From: Taklimakanibacter sp050246735
GTDB taxonomy: Bacteria; Pseudomonadota; Alphaproteobacteria; Rhizobiales; Aestuariivirgaceae
NCBI GenBank assembly: GCA_050246735.1
Contig: JBFWVM010000006.1
Span: forward strand, 254,046-318,045
Length of the DNA stretch: 64,000 bases
Direction: 5' to 3'
Shown: piece by piece, positions 41,831-52,203 of the stretch
Layout of the letters: the number at the start of each line of letters is the position of its first letter
Numbering within the stretch: the first letter of the stretch is position 1
Made by a program: the position numbers and the translations under genes
The notes under the pieces: generated by a model
The model's input: the letters and a program-made list of their open reading frames with translations, nothing else
What the model was told of the DNA's origin: nothing
Database searches by the model: none

Positions 41831-43117
41831 ATGACCGATTCGACCGCCGGTCCGGACGTCCTGATCATCGGCGCGGGGGCGGCCGGCATCGGCGCCGGCC
41901 GGGCGCTCGCCAAGGCCGGGGTGTCCTTCCTCGTCATCGAGGCCAAGGACCGGATCGGCGGGCGCGCCTATACCGACACCACGAGCCTCGGCCATCTCTG
42001 GGACCAGGGCTGCCACTGGCTCCATTCCGCCGACAAGAACGTCCTGCGCCGGCTCGCCGAGGAGATCGGCCACAAATTCCTCACCCGCCGGCGCGGCGCG
42101 CCCATGAAGACCTTCATGGACGGCGCGTGGACAGCCGACCGGCTCAGGGAGGATTTCGTATGGGGCATATTGGGCAAGGTGGCCGAGGCCGGCCGGCAAG
42201 GCCGGGACGTCGCCGCCGCGACCCTCCTCGATCCGGACCATCCCTGGCATCCCATGGCCAGGCATTGGCTGGCGCTCATGTTTTCGGTCGAGCCGGAGGA
42301 CATCTCGACCCGCGATGCCGGGAACTACGACGATACCGGCATCAATCTCCCGGTCGAGGACGGCTATGGCGCGCTCATTGCCCGCCTGGCGGCAGGATTG
42401 CCGATCCGCACGAAGGTCGTGGCGCGCAAGGTGACCGGCCGTGCCCGCGACGTCGTGGTCGAGACCGACCAGGGGACGATGACGGCGAAGGCGGTGATCG
42501 TCGCGACGCCGGCGCGGATGCTCGAGACCGGCTTCGTCGCGATCCCGGGCATGCCGGCCGGGATGGCGGACGCCTTCACCCATGTGCCCATGGGCTATTA
42601 CGAGAAGATCGCCATCGCCTTTGACGCAAAAGTGTTCGAGGGGTTCGAGATGCCTTATGCCGACATCTTCGATCCGGTGGCGCCCGCCACCCATCCGCTC
42701 AATTTCGAACTGCATCCCTTCGGCCGGCCGGTCGCCGTCACTCATATCGCCGGGCATTTCGCCCGCGAGATGGAACGGGAAGGCGAGGCCGCCATGATCG
42801 ACTTCGCCCTCGCCGCGCTCGTCAGGGCGTTCGGCTCCGACTTGCGAAAGAGAGTCAGGAAAGCGGTCACAACCCATTGGTCTTCCGATGCTTTCATCAA
42901 CGGGGCCTATTCCTGCGCCAGGCCCGGCCACGGCGACGACCGCAAGGCTTTCGCGCTTCCCGTCAGGGAGCGCATCTGGCTCGCCGGCGAGCATGTGCAT
43001 CCGACATTCCAGGCGACGGCGCATGGCGCCTTCGAGACGGGAATAGCGGCTGCGGCACAGGCGGCCGCCGTCCTGGAGCCGCGATCGGAGGGCGAGAAGA
43101 CCGCCGCCCCGGCCTGA
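41831..43117 (+). CDS. FAD-dependent flavin monoamine oxidase-like protein
   Basis: A 428-residue flavoprotein with an N-terminal Rossmann motif (DVLIIGAGAAGIGAGRALAK followed by GVSFLVIEAKDRIGGRAYT) and a C-terminal FAD-contacting motif (ERIWLAGEHVHPTFQATAHG then AFETGIAAA). This is the amine-oxidase fold used on polyamines, amino acids or related amines; no specific substrate is evident. It is divergent from the vapBC pair and precedes hflK by 74 bp. Confidence 0.9.
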   Translation: MTDSTAGPDVLIIGAGAAGIGAGRALAKAGVSFLVIEAKDRIGGRAYTDTTSLGHLWDQGCHWLHSADKNVLRRLAEEIGHKFLTRRRGAPMKTFMDGAWTADRLREDFVWGILGKVAEAGRQGRDVAAATLLDPDHPWHPMARHWLALMFSVEPEDISTRDAGNYDDTGINLPVEDGYGALIARLAAGLPIRTKVVARKVTGRARDVVVETDQGTMTAKAVIVATPARMLETGFVAIPGMPAGMADAFTHVPMGYYEKIAIAFDAKVFEGFEMPYADIFDPVAPATHPLNFELHPFGRPVAVTHIAGHFAREMEREGEAAMIDFALAALVRAFGSDLRKRVRKAVTTHWSSDAFINGAYSCARPGHGDDRKAFALPVRERIWLAGEHVHPTFQATAHGAFETGIAAAAQAAAVLEPRSEGEKTAAPA

Positions 43118-43125
43118 TCTGCGGA

Positions 43126-43155
43126 TTGGACTTCGGTGCTCCAAATTCCTATATG
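43126..43155 (+). promoter_or_regulatory. Candidate promoter upstream of hflK
   Basis: TTGGAC (43126-43131), an 18-bp gap, and TATATG (43150-43155) precede hflK by 36 bp. The -10 context CCTATAT also resembles alphaproteobacterial RpoH promoters, which would suit a protease-control operon, but the -35 match to CTTGAA is weak. Confidence 0.4.
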
Positions 43156-43191
43156 GACGCGACCGACAATGAATGACTGAGGTGAGACTCG

Positions 43192-44283
43192 ATGCCATGG
43201 AATAAGGATGGGGGCGGAGGCGGCAAGGGCCCATGGGGGCAAGGACCCTGGGGCCAGGGGCCCGGGGGACCATCCGGCGGCAATCGCGGCCCGAACCCTC
43301 CCGATCTCGACGAACTGATCCGCAAGGGCCAGGACAGCCTGAAGAGCATTCTTCCCGGCGGCGCCGGCGGGCGCAGCACCTGGGTGATCATCGTCCTCGC
43401 CATCCTGGCGCTCATCACCTTCAACAGCATCTATCAGGTGCAGGCGGACGAGCGCGGCGTGGTGCTGAGACTCGGCAGCTATGTGCGCACCGTGACGCCC
43501 GGCCTTCATTTCGCGATCTGGCCGGTCGAGACCCTCGAGGCCGTCCGGGTCGAGGCGGAGAACCAGACGCCCATCGGCGCCACCGCCAATGAAGGCCTGA
43601 TGCTGGCGGGCGACCAGAACCTGGTCGATATCCGCTTCACGGTCCTCTGGAAGATCAAGAATCCGGAAGAGTACCTGTTCAATGTGAGCGACCAGGAGAA
43701 GCTGGTGCGCGTGGTCGCGGAAAGCGCCATGCGCGAGATCGTCGGGCGCACGCCCGCCGAGGAGGTGCGCACCACCGGCCGCCTCGCCGCACAGGACCAG
43801 GTGATGAACATCACCCAGACCACGCTCGACAGCTATTCGGCGGGCATCCTCATCACCGGCGTCAAGCTCGAAAAGGCCGATCCGCCGGCGGAAGTGCTCG
43901 GCGCCTTCGAGGAAGTGCAGCGCGCCGAGCAGGACCAGGCCCGGCTCATCAACGAAGCAGACCAGTATGCCAACCAGCGCCGCCGCCTGGTGGAAGGCGA
44001 AGCCGCCAAGGTGATCGAGGACGCCAAGGGCTACAAGGCGCGGGTCACGCTGGAAGCCCAGGGCGAAGCGCAGCGCTTCCTCTCGGTCTACGAGCAGTAC
44101 AAGAATGCCAAGGACGTCACCCGCAGGCGCATCTTCCTCGAGACGCTGGAGGACATCCTGGCGCAGTCCAGCAAGGTGATCATCGAAGGCGGCGAAGGGC
44201 AGGGCGTCGTGCCCTACCTGCCGCTGCCCGAGATCCAGAAACGCCAGAACACGACGCCCCCGGCGCAGGGAGCCAATCAATGA
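43192..44283 (+). CDS. hflK: FtsH protease modulator HflK
   Basis: A 363-residue inner-membrane SPFH protein. A Gly/Pro-rich cytosolic N-terminus (KDGGGGGKGPWGQGPWGQGP) and helix (~65-85, WVIIVLAILALITFNSIYQV) precede the SPFH domain (ERGVVLRLGSYVRTVTPGLH, then NLVDIRFTVLWKIKNPEEYL) and a coiled-coil rich in Glu and Ala. HflK and HflC form a large cage around FtsH in the membrane and limit its proteolysis of membrane proteins. The stop overlaps hflC (ATGA). Confidence 0.96.
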   Translation: MPWNKDGGGGGKGPWGQGPWGQGPGGPSGGNRGPNPPDLDELIRKGQDSLKSILPGGAGGRSTWVIIVLAILALITFNSIYQVQADERGVVLRLGSYVRTVTPGLHFAIWPVETLEAVRVEAENQTPIGATANEGLMLAGDQNLVDIRFTVLWKIKNPEEYLFNVSDQEKLVRVVAESAMREIVGRTPAEEVRTTGRLAAQDQVMNITQTTLDSYSAGILITGVKLEKADPPAEVLGAFEEVQRAEQDQARLINEADQYANQRRRLVEGEAAKVIEDAKGYKARVTLEAQGEAQRFLSVYEQYKNAKDVTRRRIFLETLEDILAQSSKVIIEGGEGQGVVPYLPLPEIQKRQNTTPPAQGANQ

Positions 44284-45164
44284 ACCTCTTCAAATCGTCC
44301 GGCATCATCGTCATCGCCGTGCTGGCGCTCATCGTCTGGTCGGCGACCTTCATCGTCGACGAGCGCAAGAAGGCGCTGGTGCTGCGCTTCGGCGAGATCA
44401 ACCGCATCGTCGAGAAGCCCGGCCTCTATTTCAAGATACCGTTCGCCGACGAGGTGGTGCCGATCGAGGACCGCATGATCGTGTGGACCAGCGACAATAT
44501 GAGCGTCCAGGTGGTCGACGGGCGGCGCTACCTGGTCGATGCCGTGACCATGGCGCGCATCGTCAACGCCCAGCGCTTCCGCGAGACGGTGTCGGCCGAC
44601 ATCTCGCGCGCCTGGGACCGGATCAGGACGAGGCTCGATGCCGCGCTCCGCCAGACCTACGGCAAGCGCTCCTTCGATGCGGCGCTGTCCAAGGAACGCT
44701 CGGTGATGATGCGCGAGATCCGCGACCAGGTGCGGTCCGAGGCGCTCAACAACGGCATCGAGATCGTCGACGTCCGCATCGTGCGCACCGATCTCATGGA
44801 CGAGGTGCTCAAGAACACCTATGAGCGGATGAGCTCGGAGCGCATCGCCGAGGCCAAGGACCTGCGCGGCCGCGGCGAGGCGCGCAAGATCGAGATCATG
44901 GCGCAGGCCGATCGCGCCTATACCGAGAAGCTCGCCGATGCGCGGCGCCAGTCGGAGGTCATTCGCGGCGAGGGCGAGGGCGAGCGCAACCGGATCTTCG
45001 CCGAGGCCTTCCAGAAGGATCCCGAGTTCTTCGACTTCTACCGCTCGATGCAGGCCTATGCCAAGAGCCTGTCGAGCGCGGGCACGACTCTGGTGCTGAA
45101 GCCCGATTCCGACTTCTTCAAATATCTGGGCATGGACAAGGCGGGGCCGGCGCCCCAGCCATGA
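44280..45164 (+). CDS. hflC: FtsH protease modulator HflC
   Basis: A 294-residue partner of HflK: an N-terminal helix (SGIIVIAVLALIVWSATFIV), SPFH domain (ERKKALVLRFGEINRIVEKP, GLYFKIPFADEVVPIEDRMI), the conserved DVRIVRTDLMDEVLKNTYER, and the C-terminal coiled coil. Overlaps with both neighbours (ATGA at 44280 and 45161) indicate one translationally coupled operon. Confidence 0.96.
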   Translation: MNLFKSSGIIVIAVLALIVWSATFIVDERKKALVLRFGEINRIVEKPGLYFKIPFADEVVPIEDRMIVWTSDNMSVQVVDGRRYLVDAVTMARIVNAQRFRETVSADISRAWDRIRTRLDAALRQTYGKRSFDAALSKERSVMMREIRDQVRSEALNNGIEIVDVRIVRTDLMDEVLKNTYERMSSERIAEAKDLRGRGEARKIEIMAQADRAYTEKLADARRQSEVIRGEGEGERNRIFAEAFQKDPEFFDFYRSMQAYAKSLSSAGTTLVLKPDSDFFKYLGMDKAGPAPQP

Positions 45165-45361
45165 GCGACTTCCTGACGGCCCTCGGTCTCGTCTTCGTGA
45201 TGGAGGGCCTTCTTTATGCCTTTGTTCCGGGCCATCTCAAGGCGGTCATGGCCCTGATGCAGTCCGCTCCGGAGGACAGCCTGCGCGTGGGCGGGCTCAT
45301 CGCGACGGCGGTCGGCGTGGGCCTGGTCTGGCTCGCGCGGAACGTGCTCGGAGGATCATGA
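45161..45361 (+). CDS. DUF2065 small membrane protein (YjeT-like)
   Basis: A 66-residue protein with two hydrophobic helices (LTALGLVFVMEGLLYAFVPG and GGLIATAVGVGLVWLARNVL) separated by a basic/acidic loop. DUF2065 genes regularly sit after hflC, as here with an ATGA overlap. A role in the HflKC/FtsH complex is plausible but unproven. Confidence 0.92.
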   Translation: MSDFLTALGLVFVMEGLLYAFVPGHLKAVMALMQSAPEDSLRVGGLIATAVGVGLVWLARNVLGGS

Positions 45362-45431
45362 AATCGTGATCTTGAACGGCTTGCGGGGTTGGGCGTTCAA
45401 CGCTTACTGGCCGGGACGGGTCGAAGGATTG

Positions 45432-46934
45432 ATGACGGAGAAGCCGATTATGAATGGAACGGTGAAACGGATTCTGGCCGCGGCCGTGGCGGCGCCGCTG
45501 GTCTTCATGGCCCATGACGGCCTCATGCCGGGGCTCCCGGCGCAAGCCCAGCAACTTCAACAGCTTCCGACCGTCGCCGACCTCGCGGAGAAGCTCTCGC
45601 CGGCCGTCGTCTCGATCGCCACCACCCAGAAGCTGTCCGGCGGCGCGCAATTCCAGATCCCGGACCTGCCGCCCGACGTGCCGTTCCGCGACATGTTCGA
45701 GGACTTCTTCAAGCGCCAGCGTCCGGGCGGGCGGCCCGAGCCGCGCACCGTCAATTCGCAGGGTTCCGGCTTCGTCGTCGACGCCTCGGGCATCATCGTC
45801 ACCAACAATCACGTGATCGAGCAGTCGGACGACATCACCGTCGTCTTCACCGACGGCGCCAGCCTCAAGGCGGAGCTGGTCGGCCGCGATTCCAAGACCG
45901 ATATCGCGGTGCTCCGGGTGAAGCCGGAAAAGCCTCTCACCGCCGTCGGTTTCGGCGATTCCGACAAGCTCAGGGTCGGCGACTGGGTGCTCGCCATCGG
46001 CAATCCCTTCGGCCTCGGCGGCTCGGTGTCGCTGGGCATCGTCTCGGCGCGCAACCGCGACATCAATGCCGGGCCCTATGACGACTTCATCCAGACCGAT
46101 GCGGCGATCAACAAGGGCAATTCCGGCGGGCCGCTGTTCAATCTCGCGGGCGAGGTGGTGGGGGTGAACACCGCCATCTATTCGCCCTCCGGCGGCTCCG
46201 TCGGCATCGGCTTCTCGGTTCCGGCGGCGACCGTCAGGGGCGTCGTCGACCAACTCGTCAAATACGGCGAGACGCGGCGCGGCTGGCTCGGCGTGCGCAT
46301 CCAGTCCCTGACCGACGATCTGGCGGAAGGACTCGATCTCGGCGCCAAGGCGCAAGGCGCTCTCGTCGCCGAGGTGACGCCGACGGGGCCGGCCGAGAAG
46401 GCCGGGCTCAAGCCCCGCGACGTGATCGTCGAGTTCGACGGCAAGCCCATTCGCGAGATGAAGGACCTGCCGCGGGTCGTCGCCGACACGCCGATCGGCA
46501 AGAAGGTGGCCGTCAAGATCATGCGCGAGGGCAAGCCGCTCGAGGTCCAGGCCGAGGTCGGACGCCTGGAGGACGGCGAGAAGATCGCCGCCGCCAATCC
46601 GCAAAGCGCGCCGCCGACCGATACGGCCGACACGCTCGGCATGAAGCTGTCGATCATCACCGACGAGCAGCGCCAGCGCTTCAAGATCGACGATGGGCTT
46701 GAGGGCGCCATCGTCACCGAGGTCGATCCCGACGGGCCGGCGGCCGAGAAACGGATCGAGCCCGGCGACGTCATCACCGAGGCCGGCCAGAAGACGGTGA
46801 AGACTCCGGGCGACGTCGCGGCGCGCGTCAAGGACGCGGAAGCGGCGCAGAAGAAGACGGTGCTGCTGTTCGTGGCCAAGGGCGGCAAGCAGAGCGAGAT
46901 GCGCTTCATCGCCGTGAAGATCGACAAGCAGTAG
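45432..46934 (+). CDS. degP: Do/DegP-family periplasmic serine protease
   Basis: A 500-residue HtrA protease-chaperone. Signal region MTEKPIMNGTVKRILAAAVA through LPAQAQQ; trypsin-like domain with the triad in IVTNNHVIEQSDD (His), SKTDIAVLRV (Asp) and INKGNSGGPLFNLAG (Ser); two PDZ domains (~290-390 and ~400-495). A ribosome-binding site AAGGA precedes the ATG at 45432; a second ATG at 45450 is possible. It lies 70 bp after DUF2065, and the hflKC-degP order is common in Alphaproteobacteria. Confidence 0.95.
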   Translation: MTEKPIMNGTVKRILAAAVAAPLVFMAHDGLMPGLPAQAQQLQQLPTVADLAEKLSPAVVSIATTQKLSGGAQFQIPDLPPDVPFRDMFEDFFKRQRPGGRPEPRTVNSQGSGFVVDASGIIVTNNHVIEQSDDITVVFTDGASLKAELVGRDSKTDIAVLRVKPEKPLTAVGFGDSDKLRVGDWVLAIGNPFGLGGSVSLGIVSARNRDINAGPYDDFIQTDAAINKGNSGGPLFNLAGEVVGVNTAIYSPSGGSVGIGFSVPAATVRGVVDQLVKYGETRRGWLGVRIQSLTDDLAEGLDLGAKAQGALVAEVTPTGPAEKAGLKPRDVIVEFDGKPIREMKDLPRVVADTPIGKKVAVKIMREGKPLEVQAEVGRLEDGEKIAAANPQSAPPTDTADTLGMKLSIITDEQRQRFKIDDGLEGAIVTEVDPDGPAAEKRIEPGDVITEAGQKTVKTPGDVAARVKDAEAAQKKTVLLFVAKGGKQSEMRFIAVKIDKQ

Positions 46935-46990
46935 TTCGGCAGATCCTCGAGCGCAGCGTCCGCTTCCCTGGCGCGTCATGGCCCTCCAAT

Positions 46991-47018
46991 ATTTCGGTGA
47001 CAGCACTGTCACCGAAAT
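46991..47018. repeat. Palindromic element copy B
   Basis: A perfect 13-bp inverted repeat (ATTTCGGTGACAG, CA, CTGTCACCGAAAT) between degP and the next vapB. It shares its core TTTCGGTGACAG with copies at 10251 and 60699 but is a shorter, more compact version lacking the TGCATTTAA extension. It could terminate degP transcription, though no T-run follows. Confidence 0.8.
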
Positions 47019-47085
47019 TGACCTTGACGAATGGGTAATTTTGTCGACAGGCCGAGGCGACCCGGGCGCCCTTCCGACGTTGCAA

Positions 47086-47129
47086 ATGTAGAAGCTCCGA
47101 TCTACATTAATTCTCGGAATATTCTACAT
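47086..47129. promoter_or_regulatory. Candidate operator of the second vapBC: ATGTAGAA...TTCTACAT
   Basis: Perfect 8-bp arms at 47086-47093 and 47122-47129 flank 28 bp, with a third related TCTACATT at 47101-47108. The sites lie 12-55 bp before the vapB start, in an A+T-rich patch holding ATATTC. This suits autoregulation by the VapBC complex. Confidence 0.55.
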
Positions 47130-47140
47130 AGGCGCTTGAC

Positions 47141-47383
47141 ATGGCATTGAATGTGAACAACCGACAGGCCGACACCCTCACGCGAAAATTCGCCAGGATG
47201 GAGGGAGTGAGCATTACCGACGCCATCGTCATTGCCATGAAAGAGGCGATCGAGCGGCGGCGAAAGTCCGAAAAGCCGTCCGAGACGGCGGAACGCCTGC
47301 GCCGGAAGTACGGCTTCGACTTGACCGAGGAGGCGCGCAAGCCATTGCCGAAGTCCGCTTACGATGAGATGTGGAAAGATTAG
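47141..47383 (+). CDS. vapB: VapB-type antitoxin (Rv0623/PSK family)
   Basis: An 80-residue antitoxin. The N-terminus (LNVNNRQADTLTRKFARMEG then VSITDAIVIAMKEAI) is the Rv0623-like DNA-binding region; the C-terminus (GFDLTEEARKPLPKSAYDEM) with a conserved DEMW ending is typical of this class and contacts the toxin. It is six bases upstream of the vapC start. Confidence 0.92.
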   Translation: MALNVNNRQADTLTRKFARMEGVSITDAIVIAMKEAIERRRKSEKPSETAERLRRKYGFDLTEEARKPLPKSAYDEMWKD

Positions 47384-47389
47384 AGTCGC

Positions 47390-47794
47390 ATGTTCGTCGA
47401 TGCATCCGCGATCGTGGCCGTCATGACAAGGGAACCCGAGACGGAACGTATCGACAGTGTTCTGCGTAGAGCAGGGAGGCTCATCACGTCACCGGTCGTC
47501 GTTCTGGAAGTCGCCTTGGCCCTGGCGCGCCCTGACAAGCTCAATCGTCCGGTCTGCGAGCTCGAGCCTTTCATTCTCGACTTTCTCGAGGAGCGTGGAA
47601 TCGACCTCGTCGACTTGCCGGAAGCCCGGCACACGACGAAATTCGCTCTCTCGGCCGCCGATCGATTCCGAAAAGGCCGTCGCGGCCTGAACCTCGGCGA
47701 TTGCTTGCATTATGCCTGCGCCAAGCTCAACCGTGTGCCTATACTGGCTACCGGCAACGAGTTCCGCCAGACGGATCTGGACGTCGTTTCCTAG
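47390..47794 (+). CDS. vapC: VapC-type PIN-domain ribonuclease toxin
   Basis: A 134-residue toxin. PIN active-site acids are visible: MFVDASAIVAVM (Asp4), VVVLEVALALA (Glu), LNLGDCLHYACA (Asp) and ATGNEFRQTDLDVV (terminal acidic cluster). VapC toxins cut tRNA or rRNA when free of VapB. The gene appears intact. Its stop meets the convergent serB stop with one base between. Confidence 0.93.
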   Translation: MFVDASAIVAVMTREPETERIDSVLRRAGRLITSPVVVLEVALALARPDKLNRPVCELEPFILDFLEERGIDLVDLPEARHTTKFALSAADRFRKGRRGLNLGDCLHYACAKLNRVPILATGNEFRQTDLDVVS

Positions 47795-47795
47795 C

Positions 47796-48674
47796 TCACT
47801 CGGCGAACTCATCGCGGCGATAGCCCTGCAGGTAGAGGAGCGCCGTCAGGTCGCCGTGATCGATGGCGACGGAGACGGCTTCGCGGACGGCCTGCTTGGC
47901 ATGAAGGGCGACGCCCAGTCCCGCATCCCGGAGCATCGGGATGTCGTTGGCGCCGTCGCCGACGGCGAGCGTGTCGGCCAGGGGCAATCCCAGCTTCCGC
48001 GCCAGCTCGTGCAGGGCCTCGAGCTTGGCGTCCTTGCCGAGGATCGGCTCGCGCGCCGCGCCCGTGAGCTGGCCTTCCACGATGATGAGCTCGTTGGCGC
48101 GGTGCTCGTCGAAGCCGAGCGCCTTCGCCACATGGCCGGTGAACTGGACGAAGCCGCCGGAGACCAGCGCGGCATGGGCGCCATGGGCCTTCATCGTCGC
48201 CACCAGCGTGCGGCCGCCCGGGGTGAAACTGATCCGTTCCCGGATGACCGTCGCGATCGCGCTCTCCGGCAAGCCCTTCATCAAGGCGAGACGCGCCTTC
48301 AACGCGGCTTCGAAATCGAGATCGCCCCTCATGGCGCCGGCGGTGATCTCCCTGATGCGCTCGCCGGCGCCGGCGAGGCTGCCCAATTCGTCGATGCATT
48401 CCTGGCCGATCATGGTCGAATCCATGTCGGCGATCAGGAGCCGCTTGCGGCGGTTCGCGGCGGGCAGGACGGCGACGTCGACCGGCCTGTCCCTCACGAG
48501 GCGGCCGATCTCCCCTTGCGCCTCCGCCGAAGGCGAACGCAAGGGAAATTCCACCGCTTCACCCTCGTGCAGCCAGCGCGGCGGGGCCATGGCGATGTCG
48601 GCGACCGCGCCCGCGAGCCCCGGGCCGATTGCATGCGAGCCCGGGGCTGCTATGAGAATGACGACGGAGTCCAT
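47796..48674 (-). CDS. serB: Phosphoserine phosphatase SerB
   Basis: A 292-residue HAD phosphatase, last step of serine synthesis. The catalytic motif is LLIADMDSTMIGQECIDELG; motif II is ALVSGGFVQFTGHVA and motif IV TLAVGDGANDIPMLRDAG. An N-terminal ~75-residue regulatory domain precedes it. The ATG at 48674 gives a normal length; the frame stays open upstream across miaA without homology. Its start lies only six bases from the miaA start on the other strand. Confidence 0.95.
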   Translation of the reverse strand: MDSVVILIAAPGSHAIGPGLAGAVADIAMAPPRWLHEGEAVEFPLRSPSAEAQGEIGRLVRDRPVDVAVLPAANRRKRLLIADMDSTMIGQECIDELGSLAGAGERIREITAGAMRGDLDFEAALKARLALMKGLPESAIATVIRERISFTPGGRTLVATMKAHGAHAALVSGGFVQFTGHVAKALGFDEHRANELIIVEGQLTGAAREPILGKDAKLEALHELARKLGLPLADTLAVGDGANDIPMLRDAGLGVALHAKQAVREAVSVAIDHGDLTALLYLQGYRRDEFAE

Positions 48675-48680
48675 CCAGCC

Positions 48681-49550
48681 ATGACCTTGGAAAAGCGAGC
48701 GGTGCTTATCGCAGGACCGACCGCCAGCGGCAAGTCGGCGCTGGCCATAGCGCTCGCGCATGAGCGCGGCGGGGTCGTCGTCAATGCCGACGCGATGCAG
48801 GTCTATCGCGAGCTCAAGGTCCTGACCGCGCGCCCCGGCGAGGAGGACGAAGCGCAGGTGCCGCACCGGCTTTATGGCCATGTTGCGGGGGCCGACAGCT
48901 ATTCGGTGGCGCGCTGGCTCGCCGATGCGACGGCCGAGATCGACGCGGTGTGGCGGTCGGGTCGGGTGCCCATCGTCACCGGCGGGACGGGCCTCTATTT
49001 CAAGGCGCTGGAGCAGGGGCTCGCCGACATCCCGCTGATCCCGCCCGACATCACCGAGAAATGGCGGGTCGCCAGGGGCGACCTCCATGCCGAGCTCGCC
49101 AAGCGCGACCAGGGCGCGGCGGCGCGGCTCAATCCGAACGACCGGCAGCGCATCATCAGGGCGCTCGAGGTGTTCGAAGGCACCGGCCGGCCGCTCGACT
49201 ACTGGCAGCGCGCGGCCCAGGGCCAGGCCACGCTGGCCGGCGCCGAGGTCGAGCGGATTTTCCTCAACCCCGACCGCCGGGTGCTCTACAGGCGGGCGGA
49301 CGAGCGTTTCGCCCGCATGGTCAGGGAAGGGGGCGTGGAGGAGGTCAAGGCGCTGCTGGCGCTCGGCCTCGACACCCGGAGGCCGGTCATGAAGGCCATC
49401 GGAGTGCGCGAGATCGCCGCCTGGCTCTCCGGCTGGCGGGGGCTCGACGACGCCATCGCTGCCGGCCAGACCGCGACCCGGCACTATATCAAGCGCCAGC
49501 TGACCTGGTGGCGGAACCAGATGCAGGGCTGGGACGAGAGACGCGCTTGA
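48681..49550 (+). CDS. miaA: tRNA dimethylallyltransferase MiaA
   Basis: A 289-residue enzyme that adds an isopentenyl group to A37 of tRNAs reading U-starting codons. P-loop LIAGPTASGKSALAIALAHE, then VVNADAMQVYRELKVLTARP, VPIVTGGTGLYFKALEQGL, and the C-terminal TRHYIKRQLTWWRNQM. It precedes the ilv leader by 32 bp. MiaA-dependent modification influences translation of attenuator leader peptides in other bacteria, though a link here is only positional. Confidence 0.96.
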   Translation: MTLEKRAVLIAGPTASGKSALAIALAHERGGVVVNADAMQVYRELKVLTARPGEEDEAQVPHRLYGHVAGADSYSVARWLADATAEIDAVWRSGRVPIVTGGTGLYFKALEQGLADIPLIPPDITEKWRVARGDLHAELAKRDQGAAARLNPNDRQRIIRALEVFEGTGRPLDYWQRAAQGQATLAGAEVERIFLNPDRRVLYRRADERFARMVREGGVEEVKALLALGLDTRRPVMKAIGVREIAAWLSGWRGLDDAIAAGQTATRHYIKRQLTWWRNQMQGWDERRA

Positions 49551-49582
49551 CCTTTTGTCCAGGTCCCCCTACAAGGCTCGCC

Positions 49583-49636
49583 ATGAACCAGTTTCTCGTC
49601 CTTATCGTAGGAATGCGCGTCGCCGGGGCAGCCTGA
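49583..49636 (+). CDS. ilvB leader peptide
   Basis: A 17-residue frame, MNQFLVLIVGMRVAGAA, with a run of Leu, Val, Leu, Ile, Val codons (CTC GTC CTT ATC GTA) and a TGA stop in the loop of a GGCAGC/GCTGCC stem. It lies ahead of a terminator and the acetolactate synthase genes. Ribosome stalling at branched-chain codons would control transcription into ilvBN. Confidence 0.85.
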   Translation: MNQFLVLIVGMRVAGAA

Positions 49637-49686
49637 GCTGCCGCGATACTGGCTGACGCGCATAGGCTCCCTCGGGGGCCTTTTTT
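49613..49686 (+). promoter_or_regulatory. ilvBN transcription attenuator
   Basis: The leader folds in alternatives. ATGCGCGTC (49613-49621) pairs perfectly with GACGCGCAT (49655-49663), enclosing GGCAGC-CTGA-GCTGCC. A terminator hairpin AGGCTCCC/GGGGGCCT (49664-49681) runs into TTTTTT (49681-49686), 51 bp before ilvB. Stalling on the leader would free 49655-49663 to interfere with the terminator stem. The pairing is read by eye. Confidence 0.8.
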
Positions 49687-49737
49687 ATTGCCTGCGATGG
49701 AACGAAGACCGAGACGAAACGAGGAAGGACAAGGACG

Positions 49738-51516
<1,779 letters not shown>

Positions 51517-51528
51517 GGAAGAACGACA

Positions 51529-52086
51529 ATGAACATGCAATCGCAACCGGCTTCCGCCTATTTCCTCGACGACCGCAAGCAGGCGATCGAGACCCACACG
51601 CTGTGCGTCGTGGTCGACAACGAGCCGGGCGTGCTCGCCCGCGTCATCGGCCTGTTCTCGGGACGCGGCTACAATATCGACTCGCTCACGGTCTCCGAGA
51701 CCGAGCACGAGTCGCACGTCTCGCGCATCACCATCGTGACGTCGGGCACGCGCAACGTGATCGAGCAGATCAGGACGCAGCTCGACCGCATGGTGCCGGT
51801 GCATTCGGTCGCCGACCTGACCGTCCAGGGCAATGCCATCGAACGCGAGCTGGCGCTCATCAAGGTGGCGGGCAAGGGCGAGAAGCGCATGGAAGCGCTG
51901 AGACTCGCCGATGCCTTCCGCGCCCGGGTCATCGACGCGACCACCGAGAGCTTCGTCTTCGAGCTGACCGGCAAGACGAGCAAGGTCGACCAGTTCATCT
52001 CGCTGATGCAGCCCCTGGGCCTGGTCGAGGTCTCGCGCACCGGCATCGCCGCCATCTCGCGCGGGCCCGAGGGCATGAGGATGTAG
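51529..52086 (+). CDS. ilvN: Acetolactate synthase small (regulatory) subunit
   Basis: A 185-residue regulatory subunit with an N-terminal ACT domain (HTLCVVVDNEPGVLARVIGL then FSGRGYNIDSLTVSETEHES), which binds valine for feedback inhibition, and a C-terminal ALS_ss domain (FRARVIDATTESFVFELTGK, VEVSRTGIAAISRG). It is longer than E. coli IlvN (~96) and closer to IlvH (~163), typical of Alphaproteobacteria. Confidence 0.96.
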   Translation: MNMQSQPASAYFLDDRKQAIETHTLCVVVDNEPGVLARVIGLFSGRGYNIDSLTVSETEHESHVSRITIVTSGTRNVIEQIRTQLDRMVPVHSVADLTVQGNAIERELALIKVAGKGEKRMEALRLADAFRARVIDATTESFVFELTGKTSKVDQFISLMQPLGLVEVSRTGIAAISRGPEGMRM

Positions 52087-52203
52087 CAGCAACGGCGACG
52101 TGGCGGACCATGAAGTGGTCTGCAAAAATCGCTCGAAAGAGGACATTTTTGCCCGTCCACTCGGCTGATAGGATAGGCCATCCCAGACGATCCGAGGTGC
52201 GCC

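Noticed and set aside
48675..49484. Upstream extension of serB across miaA
   Set aside because: The frame is open only as an antisense shadow of miaA; SerB homology begins at 48674.
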